In this document: positions 16,366 to 24,238 of the stretch, piece after piece
Position numbering within the stretch: position 1 is the first letter of the stretch
Layout of the letters: each line of letters opens with the position of its first letter
From: an uncultured Pelagibacteraceae bacterium
Lineage (GTDB): Bacteria > Pseudomonadota > Alphaproteobacteria > Pelagibacterales > Pelagibacteraceae
Assembly (NCBI GenBank): GCA_902610655.1
Contig: CACLWL010000006.1
Location: forward strand, 1-64,000
Length of the DNA stretch: 64,000 bases
Direction: 5' to 3'
The notes under the pieces: model-generated
The model's database searches: none
What the model was told of the DNA's origin: nothing
Seen by the model: the letters and a program-made list of their open reading frames with translations, nothing else
Program-made: the position numbers and the translations under genes

Positions 16366-16788
16366 TTAGTAGTTGTAGATTTTATCCGCTAGACCATAAC
16401 ATAAAGCAGCGCTCAATGTTGTAAATATAAGAGGGGCAATTATTCCCTCTCTTGATCTCTCGGGTTGTTTTATTCCAGTTTTATCAATTAGAATTGAGTA
16501 TGAGTTAACAATAAATATACACAAGTTTTGTAAGAATACTAAGTTAAAAAAAGATCCCGCTCCTACAACTCCATTAGTTCTTACAAAGAGTATATATAAT
16601 GCCATCAAAACCCAGCCAGCCATGAAGGCTCCAACAAATCTTACTAATGGAAAGGCTGTGTCGTCTAATTGATATTTTGTACAAAATTTTCTTGTGCCAA
16701 AGATTGTTTGAAATGAATAAATACCTATTCCCGCAAAGTGAATTATATAGATCAGTAAATAGTAAATATTGTTAAATTTTTCTATCAT
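16366..16788 (-). CDS. Four-helix membrane protein, unknown
   Basis: 140 residues with about four hydrophobic helices (IYYLLIYIIHFAGIGIYSF, AFMAGWVLMALYILFV, FFNLVFLQNLCIFIVN, APLIFTTLSAALCYGL) and a cytosolic-looking KTGIKQPERSREG loop. No family recognised. A good ribosome binding site (aaaggag) precedes the ATG, and it starts 1 base after the DUF1330 stop. Confidence 0.7.
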   Translation of the reverse strand: MIEKFNNIYYLLIYIIHFAGIGIYSFQTIFGTRKFCTKYQLDDTAFPLVRFVGAFMAGWVLMALYILFVRTNGVVGAGSFFNLVFLQNLCIFIVNSYSILIDKTGIKQPERSREGIIAPLIFTTLSAALCYGLADKIYNY

Positions 16789-16789
16789 C

Positions 16790-17077
16790 TCAAACTCCTT
16801 TAATTATTATTAAATTTCCCTCAGTGTTGTTTAACCTTAAATCTATGATTTGTTTGTATTCATCGGAATTATACCACTCTAGGGCTTTTTCGTAACTTGG
16901 AAATTTTATCACTACATTTCTTCCAAACTTCCATTCACCCTCTAATGATTTGAATTCCCCAGCTCTTACAAGATATTCACCACCAAATTTTTTAACAGTC
17001 GTTGGGACTTTATCGGCATATTCTTTGTACCCTTCTTTACTTTTCAAATCGATTTGAGCAATAACGTAACCAGCCAT
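16790..17077 (-). CDS. DUF1330 ferredoxin-fold protein
   Basis: 95 residues with the DUF1330 signature: GYVIAQIDLKSKEGYKEY at the start, GGEYLVRAGEFKSLEGEW in the middle and FPSYEKALEWYNSDEYK later. The family is a dimeric alpha/beta-barrel related to ABM and EthD proteins; function unknown, enzymatic roles suspected. It shares one base with the stop of the upstream GYD-domain gene, so the two are coupled. Confidence 0.9.
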   Translation of the reverse strand: MAGYVIAQIDLKSKEGYKEYADKVPTTVKKFGGEYLVRAGEFKSLEGEWKFGRNVVIKFPSYEKALEWYNSDEYKQIIDLRLNNTEGNLIIIKGV

Positions 17078-17400
17078 TACTTGCCAGGTTTTATAACCGT
17101 ATTTGCAGCATTCGCAGCATTTTGGAATGCTTTATTATAATCAATAACTTCATGCACCATTAAATCGTCCATTAGTCCAGAATTTTTAAAGGCAATTTTT
17201 AAAGCAAGAGCCTGATCGTATTCTCCTTCTACGCATGAGATTACATCAAACCTTCCTCTAACCCACTCATAACTAATCAGTTTTAACCCCGCAGCCTCAG
17301 TTACTTTTTTTGTAGAGGCGTATCTATCAGCTGAAGGATCACTCTGCATTCTTTTCATTAACTCTCCACTTATTTTACCAATTAAATAAAACTTAGCCAT
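17077..17400 (-). CDS. GYD-domain protein
   Basis: 107 residues resembling the GYD family: AKFYLIGKISGELMKRM, then KVTEAAGLKLISYEWVRGRF-D and LALKIAFKNSGLMDDLMVHE. It is another dimeric ferredoxin-fold protein of unknown function. A strong ribosome binding site (aaggagg) precedes the ATG. It overlaps the DUF1330 gene by one base, and both folds are related, suggesting a shared pathway. Confidence 0.75.
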   Translation of the reverse strand: MAKFYLIGKISGELMKRMQSDPSADRYASTKKVTEAAGLKLISYEWVRGRFDVISCVEGEYDQALALKIAFKNSGLMDDLMVHEVIDYNKAFQNAANAANTVIKPGK

Positions 17401-17412
17401 TTAGCCTCCTTT

Positions 17413-17790
17413 TTAATATAAAGTTTGCACAACCTTTTCTACTCTTCCTTTTCCATCTGGAATGGTTTTTTCTAAAAAAGCATGGCAACCATCAGTTGAT
17501 TCTTTATTATATTTAGAACCATAATGTTTATCTACTGCCTTATTAGTCCCTTCATCCCAATCTTTCTCTTTAATACCAATTTCTAAAGCATAAGTTTTCC
17601 AAACTTTAACTGATGAAATAGACTTTTCTTTCATACTGTACTCAAATGTCTCTCCTGAAGGTAAAAAGTAATTAGCCATATATATACCAACACAATCCCA
17701 TGCTTTTTCCATATCTTTTTTACTTAAATCTCCTGCATTAGCAGAGCTAATAAAAACGATGCTAAATAAAACTAAAAATAATTTTTTCAT
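17413..17790 (-). CDS. Exported small protein, unknown
   Basis: 125 residues with a clean signal peptide (MKKLFLVLFSIVFISSANAG) and a mature part of ~105 residues containing two Cys (WDCVGIYMANYF and DGCHAFLEK) that could form a disulfide. No family recognised. It sits 2 bases downstream of the 96-residue ferredoxin-fold-like gene in the same run. Confidence 0.7.
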   Translation of the reverse strand: MKKLFLVLFSIVFISSANAGDLSKKDMEKAWDCVGIYMANYFLPSGETFEYSMKEKSISSVKVWKTYALEIGIKEKDWDEGTNKAVDKHYGSKYNKESTDGCHAFLEKTIPDGKGRVEKVVQTLY

Positions 17791-17792
17791 AT

Positions 17793-18083
17793 TTAAACCT
17801 CTACTTTAGATAATTCCCATAATTGTACATTATCTACACATTCTGCATAAATCGCTTTAGCTTTTGGATTATTTCCTGCAACAAATTCTTTCATTCCTGC
17901 CTCATTATGAACTGAAACCTTAAACAGAATACCACTTTTATCTGGTTTCATAGCTCCAATTGTTTTCTCTGGATAAGCAACACTTTTCCTTACTTCCATA
18001 CCTTCATCAGACTGCATCCATCCCATAAAAGTTTCTAGTTTACCTTCTTTAAGATTAACTAAAGCTAACATTTCTTTTTCCAT
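17793..18083 (-). CDS. Small ferredoxin-fold-like protein, unknown
   Basis: 96 residues beginning MLALVNLKEGKLETFMGWMQ and ending NVQLWELSKVEV, with a central FKVSVHNEAGMKEFV. The strand-helix-strand pattern resembles the ABM/EthD/GYD-like proteins nearby, but no family is clearly recognised. It lies 27 bases downstream of the cupin gene in the minus-strand run. Confidence 0.65.
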   Translation of the reverse strand: MEKEMLALVNLKEGKLETFMGWMQSDEGMEVRKSVAYPEKTIGAMKPDKSGILFKVSVHNEAGMKEFVAGNNPKAKAIYAECVDNVQLWELSKVEV

Positions 18084-18110
18084 TTTTTTCCTTTCATTTT
18101 TTTTTAATAT

Positions 18111-18467
18111 TTATTCACCCCACATACCACCAAACTCATATGCGATAACTGGTTCATCTCCAACTACCCAAGCATCATGACCTGGTTTCACTGAATAAGC
18201 ACTTCCAGCTGAATAAGTAATTTCACTACCATCATCGTGCTTTGCACAGACTGTACCTTTAACAATAATACCAAGATGTTTTGCTTGACAACTATCAGCT
18301 TTAGAATCTATTTTTGGTTTAACATCTTTTGACCATTTCCATCCCGGCTGGAGTTTAATTTGAATAACTCTTTGACCTCCAACATTTACATGACCCATTA
18401 TAGCATTTGCGAATTGTTTAAACACTTGATCGGGCTTATCAAAGCTTTTAACTTCTAGACTGCTCAT
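18111..18467 (-). CDS. Cupin-domain protein
   Basis: 118-residue single cupin. The barrel is seen as IKLQPGWKWSKDVKP, KHLGIIVKGTVCAKHDDGS and GSAYSVKPGHDAWVVGDEPV. The usual metal-binding His/Glu set of motif 1 is only partly present, so enzymatic activity is uncertain. A GAGAGG ribosome binding site precedes the ATG. Sits between the tandem NTF2-like genes and the 96-residue protein. Confidence 0.85.
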   Translation of the reverse strand: MSSLEVKSFDKPDQVFKQFANAIMGHVNVGGQRVIQIKLQPGWKWSKDVKPKIDSKADSCQAKHLGIIVKGTVCAKHDDGSEITYSAGSAYSVKPGHDAWVVGDEPVIAYEFGGMWGE

Positions 18468-18493
18468 TTCTACCTCTCTTTTTTTAAAGTGAT

Positions 18494-18877
18494 TTATTTT
18501 TTCATAGCATTAAACATACTAAGGGTGTCATCAAAAGTCATCATGGTAACTGTTTTGCCCTGGTCATTAACTTCAAAATAATGTCCAAATATAGTATCCA
18601 TGTTGTCAGCTTTAGCGTGTACTCGCACAAATACTTTATTCCCTTCGCTTATCATATCCACAATTTTCAAATTGAAATTTGGCCACGTACTTGGGATTTT
18701 AGACATGGTTGCCATCATAGCTTGTTTCCCTTTATGAACTCCTGACAGTGGATGCACGCCTTCTTTTCCCGGAAATGTCCATACAATATTATCATCAATC
18801 AAATCATTAAAAAATGTTTCCATGTCACCTGTATTAAAAAGCTCATATGCTTTTCTTGTTTGTTCTTTAACATCCAT
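18494..18877 (-). CDS. NTF2/SnoaL-like protein (tandem copy 2)
   Basis: 127 residues, SnoaL-like cone fold: KAYELFNTGDMETFFNDLID then IVWTFPGKEGVHPLSGVHKG and TMMTFDDTLSMFNAMKK. The block FPGKEGVHPLSGVHKGK is identical in the next gene and the C termini match almost fully, so this is a recent tandem duplicate. Possible roles include isomerase, hydrolase or ligand binding; none can be chosen. A GGAG ribosome binding site is present. Confidence 0.8.
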   Translation of the reverse strand: MDVKEQTRKAYELFNTGDMETFFNDLIDDNIVWTFPGKEGVHPLSGVHKGKQAMMATMSKIPSTWPNFNLKIVDMISEGNKVFVRVHAKADNMDTIFGHYFEVNDQGKTVTMMTFDDTLSMFNAMKK

Positions 18878-18887
18878 TATTAACTCC

Positions 18888-19268
18888 TTATTTTTTCATT
18901 GCATTTGCCATACTTAAAGTATCGTCAAATGTAATAAATTTTATCAACTTTCCATCTTGAACCTCATGATAATGACCAAAGATTGTATTTTCCATTCCAT
19001 CAGCTGATGCATCAACTTTTACAAAAACTTTATTACCCTCGCTAATCATCCAATCAGGTTTAACATGAAAATTAGACCATATCCCTGGAATTTTAGACAA
19101 TGCTTTTACATAATTTTCCTTACCTTTGTGAACACCTGATAGTGGATGCACACCCTCCTTGCCAGGAAAAGTCCATTCAATGTCATCATGAATAAGAGAC
19201 ATTAAACCTTCCATGTCACCTTTTCCAAAACATTCGTAACCTTTTTTTACTATATCTTTTGCTTCCAT
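18888..19268 (-). CDS. NTF2/SnoaL-like protein (tandem copy 1)
   Basis: 126 residues, paralog of the following gene: KKGYECFGKGDMEGLMSLIH, IEWTFPGKEGVHPLSGVHKG, FGHYHEVQDGKLIKFITFDD. The cone-shaped pocket fold is typical for small-molecule-binding proteins and isomerases. A clear AGGAG lies before the ATG. Spacing to the next copy is 10 bases. Retention of both copies in such a compact genome implies different substrates or a heteromer (inference). Confidence 0.8.
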   Translation of the reverse strand: MEAKDIVKKGYECFGKGDMEGLMSLIHDDIEWTFPGKEGVHPLSGVHKGKENYVKALSKIPGIWSNFHVKPDWMISEGNKVFVKVDASADGMENTIFGHYHEVQDGKLIKFITFDDTLSMANAMKK

Positions 19269-19292
19269 ATTTATTCTCCTAACTTTATTAAT

Positions 19293-19577
19293 TTACATTT
19301 TTGAAAAGTCCATAACCTGCGAACATTCTTCAGAAGTAGTATCAAAAAAATTGTTCATATCTCCTAACTGATCAATAATGGCTTGAGGACTTTCTGCTTG
19401 CCATTTACAATACATGTTCATTGAATCGCCTGCACACATCATAGTCATGTGACACACAGCTTTTTCTCCATTTACTCCTTTTTTTAAATCTTCAGGAGAA
19501 GTTGAACCGACAACCTCATGAAATTTTTTTTTCATTTCTTCTGATTTAAAAACGTGTGTTGCTAAATAATCTTTCAT
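19293..19577 (-). CDS. Small protein of unknown function, first gene of the minus-strand small-protein run
   Basis: About 94 residues (MKDYLATHVFKSEEMKKKFH ... SQVMDFSKM), no family recognised. Contains an unusual Met/Cys-rich patch (VCHMTMMCAGDSMNMYCKW), reminiscent of a soft-metal site but unproven. The start is placed at the ATG at 19577, preceded by AAGGAAG, instead of an in-frame TTG at 19592 that lies upstream of that ribosome binding site. An 80-base gap separates it from cysK, so a promoter may sit there. Confidence 0.65.
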   Translation of the reverse strand: MKDYLATHVFKSEEMKKKFHEVVGSTSPEDLKKGVNGEKAVCHMTMMCAGDSMNMYCKWQAESPQAIIDQLGDMNNFFDTTSEECSQVMDFSKM

Positions 19578-19657
19578 TATGCTTCCTTTCAAAAATATAA
19601 TTAAACTTAATATATTCAGAAAATGTATAGATTTTATTACAATGCAGGTATGCGGTC

Positions 19658-20659
19658 TTATATCCAGTTAGGAAATGGTAAGCCTTTTTCTTGAAGAAAT
19701 TTCTTATTAAACAGCTTGGAGTTGTATTTATCTGATCGATCGCAAAGAATTGTTACAATAGTTTTTCCAGGTCCTAACTTTTTACCCAATCTTATAGCTC
19801 CAGCTATATTTACTCCGCAGCTTGTACCTAAACTTAAACCTTCATTTTGGATTAGATCGTATAAGATTGGTAGTGACTCTTGATCACTTATAGAAAATGC
19901 ACCATCAATTTTAGCTTCTGCAAAATTTGCTGTTACTCTGCTTGAACCAATTCCTTCTGTGATTGAATTACCATCGCCTTTAAGTTCTCCATTTTCTATA
20001 TAATTATATAAAGAAGATCCAGCAGGGTCTGATAAATAAATTTTTACATCTTTACTTTTTTCTTTTAAATAACTACTTACTCCGGCAATTGTTCCACCAG
20101 TGCCTGATGCACAAACAAAAGCATCAACCTTACCTTCAGTTTGATTCCAAATTTCAGGTCCAGTAGATTCGTAATGTCCTTTTGAATTTGCAGTATTATC
20201 AAACTGGTTAGCCCAAACCACCCCATGATTGTTTGAACTTTTTAATTCATCAGCAAGTCTTCCAGCAACTTTTACATAATTGCCATCGTCTTTATATGGT
20301 TTAGGTGGTACTAATCTTAAATCTGCACCAATATTCTTAAGCATATCTTTTTTTTCTTGTGTTTGGTTGTCATTCATAACTATGACCGTTTTATATCCTA
20401 CTGAATTTCCAATTAGACATAATCCTATTCCAGTATTACCAGCTGTCCCTTCAACTATTGTTCCACCTTTAGATATAAGTTTTTTTTCTTCTGCATCCTT
20501 AATTAAAGCTAAGGCTGCTCTATCTTTTACTGATCCACCGGGGTTCAAATATTCTGCTTTACCGTAAATATTACAACCAGTTATTTCTGATGCTGCTTTT
20601 AATTTAACTAAAGGAGTATTTCCAATCCCTGAAATAAAATTATTCTGAAAATTCTTCAT
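19658..20659 (-). CDS. cysK: Cysteine synthase (O-acetylserine sulfhydrylase)
   Basis: PLP-dependent beta-replacement enzyme joining O-acetylserine and sulfide to cysteine, 333 residues, cytosolic. The PLP lysine is K45 in [13 protein letters not shown], the substrate loop is [11 protein letters not shown] and the phosphate-binding loop is SGTGGTIAG; the SCGVN region near the C terminus completes the site. It overlaps cysE by 20 bases, which fits the known CysE-CysK partnership. The operon continues from the sulfide-oxidation genes, so it could use sulfide that escapes oxidation. Confidence 0.92.
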   Translation of the reverse strand: MKNFQNNFISGIGNTPLVKLKAASEITGCNIYGKAEYLNPGGSVKDRAALALIKDAEEKKLISKGGTIVEGTAGNTGIGLCLIGNSVGYKTVIVMNDNQTQEKKDMLKNIGADLRLVPPKPYKDDGNYVKVAGRLADELKSSNNHGVVWANQFDNTANSKGHYESTGPEIWNQTEGKVDAFVCASGTGGTIAGVSSYLKEKSKDVKIYLSDPAGSSLYNYIENGELKGDGNSITEGIGSSRVTANFAEAKIDGAFSISDQESLPILYDLIQNEGLSLGTSCGVNIAGAIRLGKKLGPGKTIVTILCDRSDKYNSKLFNKKFLQEKGLPFPNWI

Positions 20660-21224
20660 TTTTTTCGTCGTTGTTTATACCATATGGTTTAAATTCTTCA
20701 GTTGCTGTTCCAACATTTTTAGCTGGTATACCTATCATAATTCCATTTTCAGGAACGTTTTTTGTTACGACAGCATTTGCTCCAATTTTAGCATTTTTTC
20801 CGATTGTAATTGGTCCTAACACTTGAGCTCCAGAGCCAACTACAACATTATCTTGAAGAGTAGGGTGTCTTTTGACTTCTCTTTGGTCGTTGGAATTTAT
20901 ACTTGGTGAAATTCCACCAAGCGTTACCATATGATAAATTGTGACGTTATCTCCAATGTCTGAAGTCTCTCCTATTACAACTCCCATACCATGATCAATA
21001 AATAAATTTTTACCAATCCTTGCTTTAGGATGTATTTCTATTCCAGTCATAAATCTTGAAAATTGTGAAATTATTCTCGCTATTAAATCGAATTTTGCAA
21101 TTGCAAAAAAATTTGCAATCTTATGCATAAACACAGCTTTTACACCTGGATAAGTTAAAATTACAGCTAATTTTGATTTAGCTGCTGGATCTCTTTCAAT
21201 AATAGACTCTAAAAATTCGTTCAT
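20640..21224 (-). CDS. cysE: Serine O-acetyltransferase
   Basis: 194-residue left-handed beta-helix acetyltransferase making O-acetylserine. The hexapeptide-repeat core is clear: [40 protein letters not shown], and [20 protein letters not shown]. It is shorter than the enterobacterial CysE, lacking most of the N-terminal helical domain, as in many marine bacteria. The tail ends EEFSE without the C-terminal Ile used for CysK docking in E. coli, so complex formation is uncertain. Overlaps cysK by 20 bases. Confidence 0.9.
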   Translation of the reverse strand: MNEFLESIIERDPAAKSKLAVILTYPGVKAVFMHKIANFFAIAKFDLIARIISQFSRFMTGIEIHPKARIGKNLFIDHGMGVVIGETSDIGDNVTIYHMVTLGGISPSINSNDQREVKRHPTLQDNVVVGSGAQVLGPITIGKNAKIGANAVVTKNVPENGIMIGIPAKNVGTATEEFKPYGINNDEKNEEFSE

Positions 21225-21260
21225 AAAATTTTATTTTTTAGGATTAGCTAAAAACTACTT

Positions 21261-21374
21261 CTAGCAACAGCAAGAAGTGTCTTCTGGTTTACATAAACAC
21301 TCTCTGCCGCTCTCGCAAGCGCAAGCGTCATTAGAGCAGTTCGCACATATGCATTTAGGGTTATTGCATGCCAT
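21261..21374 (-). CDS. Metallothionein-like 37-residue Cys-rich peptide
   Basis: A 37-codon ORF with 11 cysteines at residues 3, 8, 10, 13, 18, 20, 26, 28, 35, 36 and 37, mostly in CxC and CxxC spacing (KCICANC, CAC, CLC, CCC). No aromatic residue is present, which is characteristic of metallothioneins. Probably a cytosolic thiolate cluster for Zn, Cu or Cd, or a sulfane-sulfur/thiol buffer given its place between persulfide dioxygenase and cysE on the same strand. Too short for routine gene calling; the very regular Cys spacing is the main evidence. Confidence 0.75.
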   Translation of the reverse strand: MACNNPKCICANCSNDACACESGRECLCKPEDTSCCC

Positions 21375-21427
21375 AAGAAAGATATAAATATTTATTGATT
21401 AATTACAATACTTTAATTTATCGCTGA

Positions 21428-22120
21428 TTATAACTGTTCTAAAGTAAGACCTTTTACGTTTGCAGGGACTGCAACATCCATCATTTTAGGATTTGCTAGA
21501 TTTAGATTTTCCATTATTTCTGCGTATTGTTCTTTTGAACCAACTTGAAGCCTTGGATTATTGTTTTTTTCTTTTTCAATTGTTGAAAATTTTTTACCAT
21601 TGTAATCGTGCGCAGGATAAACAAGTGTATTTTCAGGCAACTTTAATAGTTTATTAAATAAGGAATCATAGGCATCATATGAACTACCATTTTGAAAGTC
21701 TGTTCTTCCAGTTCCATTAATCAGCAAAGTATCGCCTGTAAAAACTCTATCTTTCATTAAGTAACTATAAGAACAGTCAGTATGACCAGGGGTGTACATT
21801 GCCTTAAGTTCGATATTTTCAATATTTATTTTTTCATTATCTTTAATTTTTAAATCAATTACTTCTGATTTTGAATTTTCACCCATTATTCTTGTACAGC
21901 TAGTTCTTTTATTAAGTTCGTTTAGTGCAGTAATGTGATCCACATGAATATGGGTGTCAATTACTTTTACTAATTTTAACTTTAATTTTTCTAAAATTTT
22001 TAAATATTCATCAGTGTGCTCAATTACTGGATCAATAATTAAAGCTTCTCTACCTTCACCGCTAGATATTACGTAAGTGTAAGTTGAGGATTTAGTATCA
22101 AAAAGTTGTTCAAAAATCAT
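21428..22120 (-). CDS. Persulfide dioxygenase (ETHE1-like metallo-beta-lactamase-fold)
   Basis: 230 residues. Non-haem iron enzyme that oxidises glutathione persulfide to sulfite. The family motif THIHVDH gives H57, H59, D61 and H62; further metal ligands are H113 (TPGHTDCS) and D130 (FTGDTL). The ETHE1/persulfide-dioxygenase hallmark GRTDFQ is at 138-143, followed by PAHDYNGK. It lies directly after the SQR gene on the same strand, the classic pairing in which SQR makes persulfide and this enzyme consumes it. Confidence 0.9.
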   Translation of the reverse strand: MIFEQLFDTKSSTYTYVISSGEGREALIIDPVIEHTDEYLKILEKLKLKLVKVIDTHIHVDHITALNELNKRTSCTRIMGENSKSEVIDLKIKDNEKINIENIELKAMYTPGHTDCSYSYLMKDRVFTGDTLLINGTGRTDFQNGSSYDAYDSLFNKLLKLPENTLVYPAHDYNGKKFSTIEKEKNNNPRLQVGSKEQYAEIMENLNLANPKMMDVAVPANVKGLTLEQL

Positions 22121-22154
22121 AAGGTAATAATATTGATATATTATTTACCTTAAA

Positions 22155-23396
22155 TTATTTTTCAAGTGCTTTATGATTTGGTTTTGCCCATTCTTTTCCT
22201 TTAAACATTACATTCCATTGTAACCAAGGAAACAGTTTTGATTTCATTTGCCAGTACAAAGAACTCGGTTTTGTTGGATCGAAAGGAAAGCTTGGTGTGA
22301 CCTTTCCTGCATAACAAAATTCTGCTAGCATTACTTTTCCATACGCAACAGTTAAAGGACATGCACCATAACCATCATAATGTCTGTAACTTTCAGAGGA
22401 TTTTTTATAATCTTTAACAATATTATGTGCAACAATAGGAGCTTGTTTTCTAACTGCAGCTCCAGTTTTAGCATTTGGAGCATTCATGACATCTCCTAGA
22501 CTATAAACATTTTCATATTTTGTGTGTCTTAATGTGCCAATTTTATGATCAACATCAACCCAACCACCAGCATCAGCAAGTGGACTATTTTTTACAAAAT
22601 CTGGTGATGTTTGAGGAGGTGTTACATGAATAAAATCAAACTTTTTGGTAACTTCTTTTGAATTACCATCTTTATCTGATTGTTTAAACACAGCTTCTTT
22701 TGATTGTCCATCAACAGATATTAAATTATGTTGAAAACTTCTTTTTATTCCATAAGAGTCGCAAATTTCATTTAAAGGTCCTTGAAAATGTGGCACACCA
22801 AATATAACTGGCTTAGCACATAAAAATTCTAAATTACTATCATTCAACTTTCCTTTTTTCTTTAAATGATCTGCTGCTAAATAAGCTATTTTTTGTGGAG
22901 CTCCTGCACACTTAATTGGCATTGGCGGTTCAGTAAACAATAAAGTTCCACCGTCTAATTGTTTTAAACAGTCCCAAGTATAAGTAGCCATCTCAGCTGA
23001 ATAATTTGTACAAACTTTATTTTTTCCTAAATTCTCTTTTAAACCTGCAACACCGTCATAGTTTAATTTTAAACCAGGACAAACTACAAGATAATCATAT
23101 GAGTATGTCCCTCCATTAGTTTTTAATGAATTTGAATCTGGTAGAAATTCTTCTGCATATTCTTTTATCCATTTTACATAGCTTGGCATTACTGAGGACA
23201 TTGGTTTTATTGTATCATTTACATTGTAAGCTCCAGCTCCAACCAAAGTCCAAGCAGCTTGATATAAAGATTTTTCTGAGGGCTCTACAATTGATATTGT
23301 TAAATCTGATTTTAAACTATTAATTCTTGAGGCAACAGCAATTCCTGCGCATCCTCCACCAACTATTAAAACATTTGAATGATTAGATTTTTCCAT
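22155..23396 (-). CDS. sqr: Sulfide:quinone oxidoreductase (type II, SQRDL-like)
   Basis: FAD flavoprotein of about 413 residues, peripheral on the inner membrane, oxidising sulfide to sulfane sulfur and passing electrons to quinone. N-terminal FAD motif VGGGCAGIAVASR; the two redox cysteines correspond to KCAGAPQKIAYL (about residue 163) and GYGACPLTVAYGKVMLAEF (about residue 346), matching the human SQRDL pattern. The ATG at 23396 (MEKSNHS) is preferred over an in-frame ATG at 23411. It heads the sulfur operon, and the peroxiredoxin gene is divergent. Confidence 0.9.
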   Translation of the reverse strand: MEKSNHSNVLIVGGGCAGIAVASRINSLKSDLTISIVEPSEKSLYQAAWTLVGAGAYNVNDTIKPMSSVMPSYVKWIKEYAEEFLPDSNSLKTNGGTYSYDYLVVCPGLKLNYDGVAGLKENLGKNKVCTNYSAEMATYTWDCLKQLDGGTLLFTEPPMPIKCAGAPQKIAYLAADHLKKKGKLNDSNLEFLCAKPVIFGVPHFQGPLNEICDSYGIKRSFQHNLISVDGQSKEAVFKQSDKDGNSKEVTKKFDFIHVTPPQTSPDFVKNSPLADAGGWVDVDHKIGTLRHTKYENVYSLGDVMNAPNAKTGAAVRKQAPIVAHNIVKDYKKSSESYRHYDGYGACPLTVAYGKVMLAEFCYAGKVTPSFPFDPTKPSSLYWQMKSKLFPWLQWNVMFKGKEWAKPNHKALEK

Positions 23397-23465
23397 TACA
23401 AAATATAGCATTAAAATTAATCATATAATATACATCCTATAAGTTGAGTGTTAATTTGAATATTG

Positions 23466-23493
23466 TTGAAATAAAGGCCTAATAGTTTATAAT
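23466..23493 (+). promoter_or_regulatory. Sigma-70-type promoter of the peroxiredoxin gene
   Basis: TTGAAA at 23466-23471, a 16-base spacer, then a perfect TATAAT at 23488-23493, 36 bases before the peroxiredoxin start; a GAAGG ribosome binding site follows at about 23516. Confidence 0.7.
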
Positions 23494-23529
23494 CATTCTA
23501 AATAACAAATTAATTGAAGGATAAATATC

Positions 23530-24192
23530 ATGACACTAAAAATTAATAGTCTTGCTCCAGACTTCAAAGCTAAAACTCAAGAAGGTGACATATCTTTTCA
23601 TGAGTGGTTAGGTGATAGCTGGGGAGTTTTGTTTTCTCATCCAAAAGATTTTACACCAGTATGTACAACCGAACTAGGTTCATTAGCTAAAATGAAACCT
23701 GAATTTGATGCAAGAAATGTTAAGGTTCTTGGATTAAGTGTTGATCCAGTTTCAGACCATGTAAAATGGTTAGAAGACATAAAAGATGTTTGCGGAATGA
23801 AACCATCTTATCCAATAATTGCAGATGAAACTTTAGCGGTAGCTAAACTTTATAATATGTTGGAAGGTGACGCTGGGGTTACATCTATGGGAAGAACTGC
23901 TGTCGATAATGAAACTGTGAGAACAGTTTATATTATAAGACCTGATAAAAGAATTGGACTTTTTCTAACTTATCCAATGACAACTGGAAGAAATTTTGCT
24001 GAAATATTAAGAGCAATTGACTCTATGCAAAGAACTGCAAAACATAAAATTGCTACTCCAGCTGACTGGAAACCAGGCGAAGACGTTATTATTGTTCCTA
24101 AAGTTACTAACGAGGAAGCAAAAAAAATATACCCAGATGGATGGGAAACAGTTAAACCTTACTTAAGAAAAGTTCCAGATCCAAATAAATAA
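23530..24192 (+). CDS. 1-Cys (Prx6-type) peroxiredoxin
   Basis: 220-residue thiol peroxidase. The peroxidatic cysteine is C45 in DFTPVCTTELG, the Prx6-subfamily form of the motif, and the Prx6-type C-terminal dimer arm is present (PADWKPGEDVIIVP, YPDGWETVKPYLR). It reduces hydrogen peroxide or lipid/organic peroxides in the cytosol. A strong promoter and ribosome binding site lie upstream, and a stem-loop terminator follows. It is divergent from the SQR operon, linking oxidative and sulfide stress genes in location. Confidence 0.92.
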   Translation: MTLKINSLAPDFKAKTQEGDISFHEWLGDSWGVLFSHPKDFTPVCTTELGSLAKMKPEFDARNVKVLGLSVDPVSDHVKWLEDIKDVCGMKPSYPIIADETLAVAKLYNMLEGDAGVTSMGRTAVDNETVRTVYIIRPDKRIGLFLTYPMTTGRNFAEILRAIDSMQRTAKHKIATPADWKPGEDVIIVPKVTNEEAKKIYPDGWETVKPYLRKVPDPNK

Positions 24193-24202
24193 ATAAAATA
24201 TC

Positions 24203-24238
24203 TAAGACCAACAGCTAATAAAAAAGTTGTTGGTCTTA
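24203..24238. terminator. Bidirectional stem-loop terminator
   Basis: Perfect 11-bp inverted repeat (TAAGACCAACA at 24203-24213 with its complement at 24228-24238) with a 14-base A-rich loop, between the converging peroxiredoxin and methyltransferase genes. The right arm overlaps the methyltransferase stop codon. Confidence 0.75.
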
